A stretch of 5,568 nucleotides of DNA from Pseudomonadota bacterium. Its GTDB lineage: Bacteria > Pseudomonadota > Alphaproteobacteria > Rhizobiales > Xanthobacteraceae. The stretch is taken from assembly GCA_021823875.1 (NCBI GenBank), contig JAKAMD010000243.1, positions 1 through 5,568 on the forward strand. The letters run 5' to 3'. The notes below the pieces were generated by a model. That model did not search any database, was not told the origin of the DNA, and saw only the letters and a program-made list of their open reading frames with translations. Positions 5,274-5,568 of the stretch are shown here, piece by piece. Both the position numbers and the translations under genes were made by a program. Numbering within the stretch: the first letter of the stretch is position 1; each line of letters starts with the position of its first letter.

Positions 5274-5289
5274 GCGGCGGTTCCGCCGC
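5274..5289. repeat. GC palindrome in the leader of the small membrane protein gene
   Basis: Bases 5274-5280 and 5283-5289 are perfect inverted repeats (GCGGCGG and CCGCCGC) with a 2-nt centre, able to form a 6-bp hairpin with a tetraloop. If the promoter at 5293-5321 is real, the transcript would begin almost exactly at this hairpin. Confidence 0.4.
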
Positions 5290-5292
5290 ATA

Positions 5293-5321
5293 ATTAAAGC
5301 ACTGCCGGAGAAAATTGCCAG
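5293..5321 (-). promoter_or_regulatory. Candidate promoter for the small membrane protein gene
   Basis: On the minus strand, CTGGCA (5321-5316; 4 of 6 to TTGACA) is followed after 17 nt by TTTAAT (5298-5293; 5 of 6 to TATAAT). It lies about 80 bp upstream of the ATG at 5212. It overlaps the 3' arm of the upstream terminator hairpin, a compact but plausible arrangement. No other good pair is visible in this gap. Confidence 0.35.
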
Positions 5322-5341
5322 CCGCGGAAGGCCGCGGGGGC
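5311..5341 (-). terminator. Probable intrinsic terminator after the paralogous copy
   Basis: On the minus strand GCC (5341-5339) and CCGCGG (5337-5332) pair with CCGCGG (5327-5322) and GGC (5319-5317) around a CCTT loop, with a small 1x2 internal loop. The hairpin is followed by AATTTTC. It begins 16 nt after the stop codon at 5357. No T-run follows on the plus strand, so the polarity fits the minus-strand gene. Confidence 0.55.
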
Positions 5342-5356
5342 TTGCTGCACAGAGCC

Positions 5357-5568
5357 TCATGCCAAGGACAGCACCAGCGCCGCGCCATAAAGAATGCCTG
5401 CGATGGCGCCGGCGGTCTTGGCGAAACGCGGCAGTAGATCCACCTGCGCCCGGACCGGCCGTGTTCGCCCACCGGCCGCCCGTCGCCGCGCTGGTTGGTC
5501 TTGCATGCCGATCGAGCGCATCAATGGGCGATACCCGTTCAGATGCCTCATTCAGTTCCCGATCTGCC
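5357..5568 (-). pseudogene. Second copy of the small membrane protein family, apparently frameshifted; 5' end beyond right edge
   Basis: The C-terminal part in the frame ending at 5357 (RAQVDLLPRFAKTAGAIAGILYGAALVLSLA in two stretches from 5452) matches the end of the neighbour (RAKLELMQLRVAKYAAGIAS, then LLYGWAL). Residues RA, L, R, AK, A, IA, LYG and AL align without gaps. In that frame the upstream residues (from the ATG at 5551) look nothing like the family. In a different minus-strand frame, open from the window edge (5567) through about 5457, the translation contains ELNEASERVSPIDALDRHARP. This parallels the neighbour's RLTEERFVRSDPWLSLRADERP at the expected place. A single shift near 5450-5475, where ACCGGCC occurs twice (5454-5460, 5471-5477), would join them. 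It is either a pseudogene or a sequencing error. If instead the gene is intact, it would be a 64-residue one-helix protein starting at 5551. Confidence 0.5.

Overview
The window looks like a chromosomal segment of a GC-rich alphaproteobacterium, most likely Hyphomicrobiales (Rhizobiales) in the Bradyrhizobium/Xanthobacteraceae neighbourhood. Three things point there: an F0-only ATP synthase operon with separate b' and b genes, a 75-residue c subunit carrying the proton-binding Glu in a TEALGIFSLL context, and an AtpI of the short alphaproteobacterial type. This taxonomic call comes from protein style and gene order, not from a database search.

Layout. Positions 1-553 (minus) hold most of a HAD phosphatase that runs off the left edge. 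Positions 554-765 are non-coding and contain a perfect 11-bp GC hairpin that fits the terminator of the atp operon. Positions 766-3221 (minus) are the complete F0 operon in the order atpI-atpB-atpE-atpF'-atpF, read from right to left, with a good sigma70-type promoter at 3283-3311. The 276-bp divergent intergenic region 3222-3497 also contains an AT-rich block and a hairpin in front of the plus-strand gene. Positions 3498-4364 (plus) encode an exported, proline-rich, coiled-coil protein of unknown function, followed after 11 bp by a YjbQ/UPF0047 protein (4376-4837). Six bases beyond, and convergent with it, is a small three-helix membrane protein (4844-5212, minus). Behind it at 5357-5568 (minus) is a second copy of the same family whose reading frame appears broken.

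How the genes work together. The five atp genes build the membrane sector (a, b, b', c ring) plus its assembly factor. The F1 genes are not here and are expected elsewhere, as is usual in this class. The periplasmic coiled-coil gene and yjbQ look like a two-gene transcription unit divergent from atp. The two small membrane-protein copies look like a tandem duplication.

I see no mobile element, CRISPR array, tRNA, rRNA, toxin-antitoxin pair or defence system. Most of the window is housekeeping. The points most worth a second look are the frameshifted paralog at the right edge, the 10-residue-period coiled-coil expansion in the exported protein, the hairpin overlapping the atpF' Shine-Dalgarno, and the DxN instead of DxD motif in the HAD enzyme.
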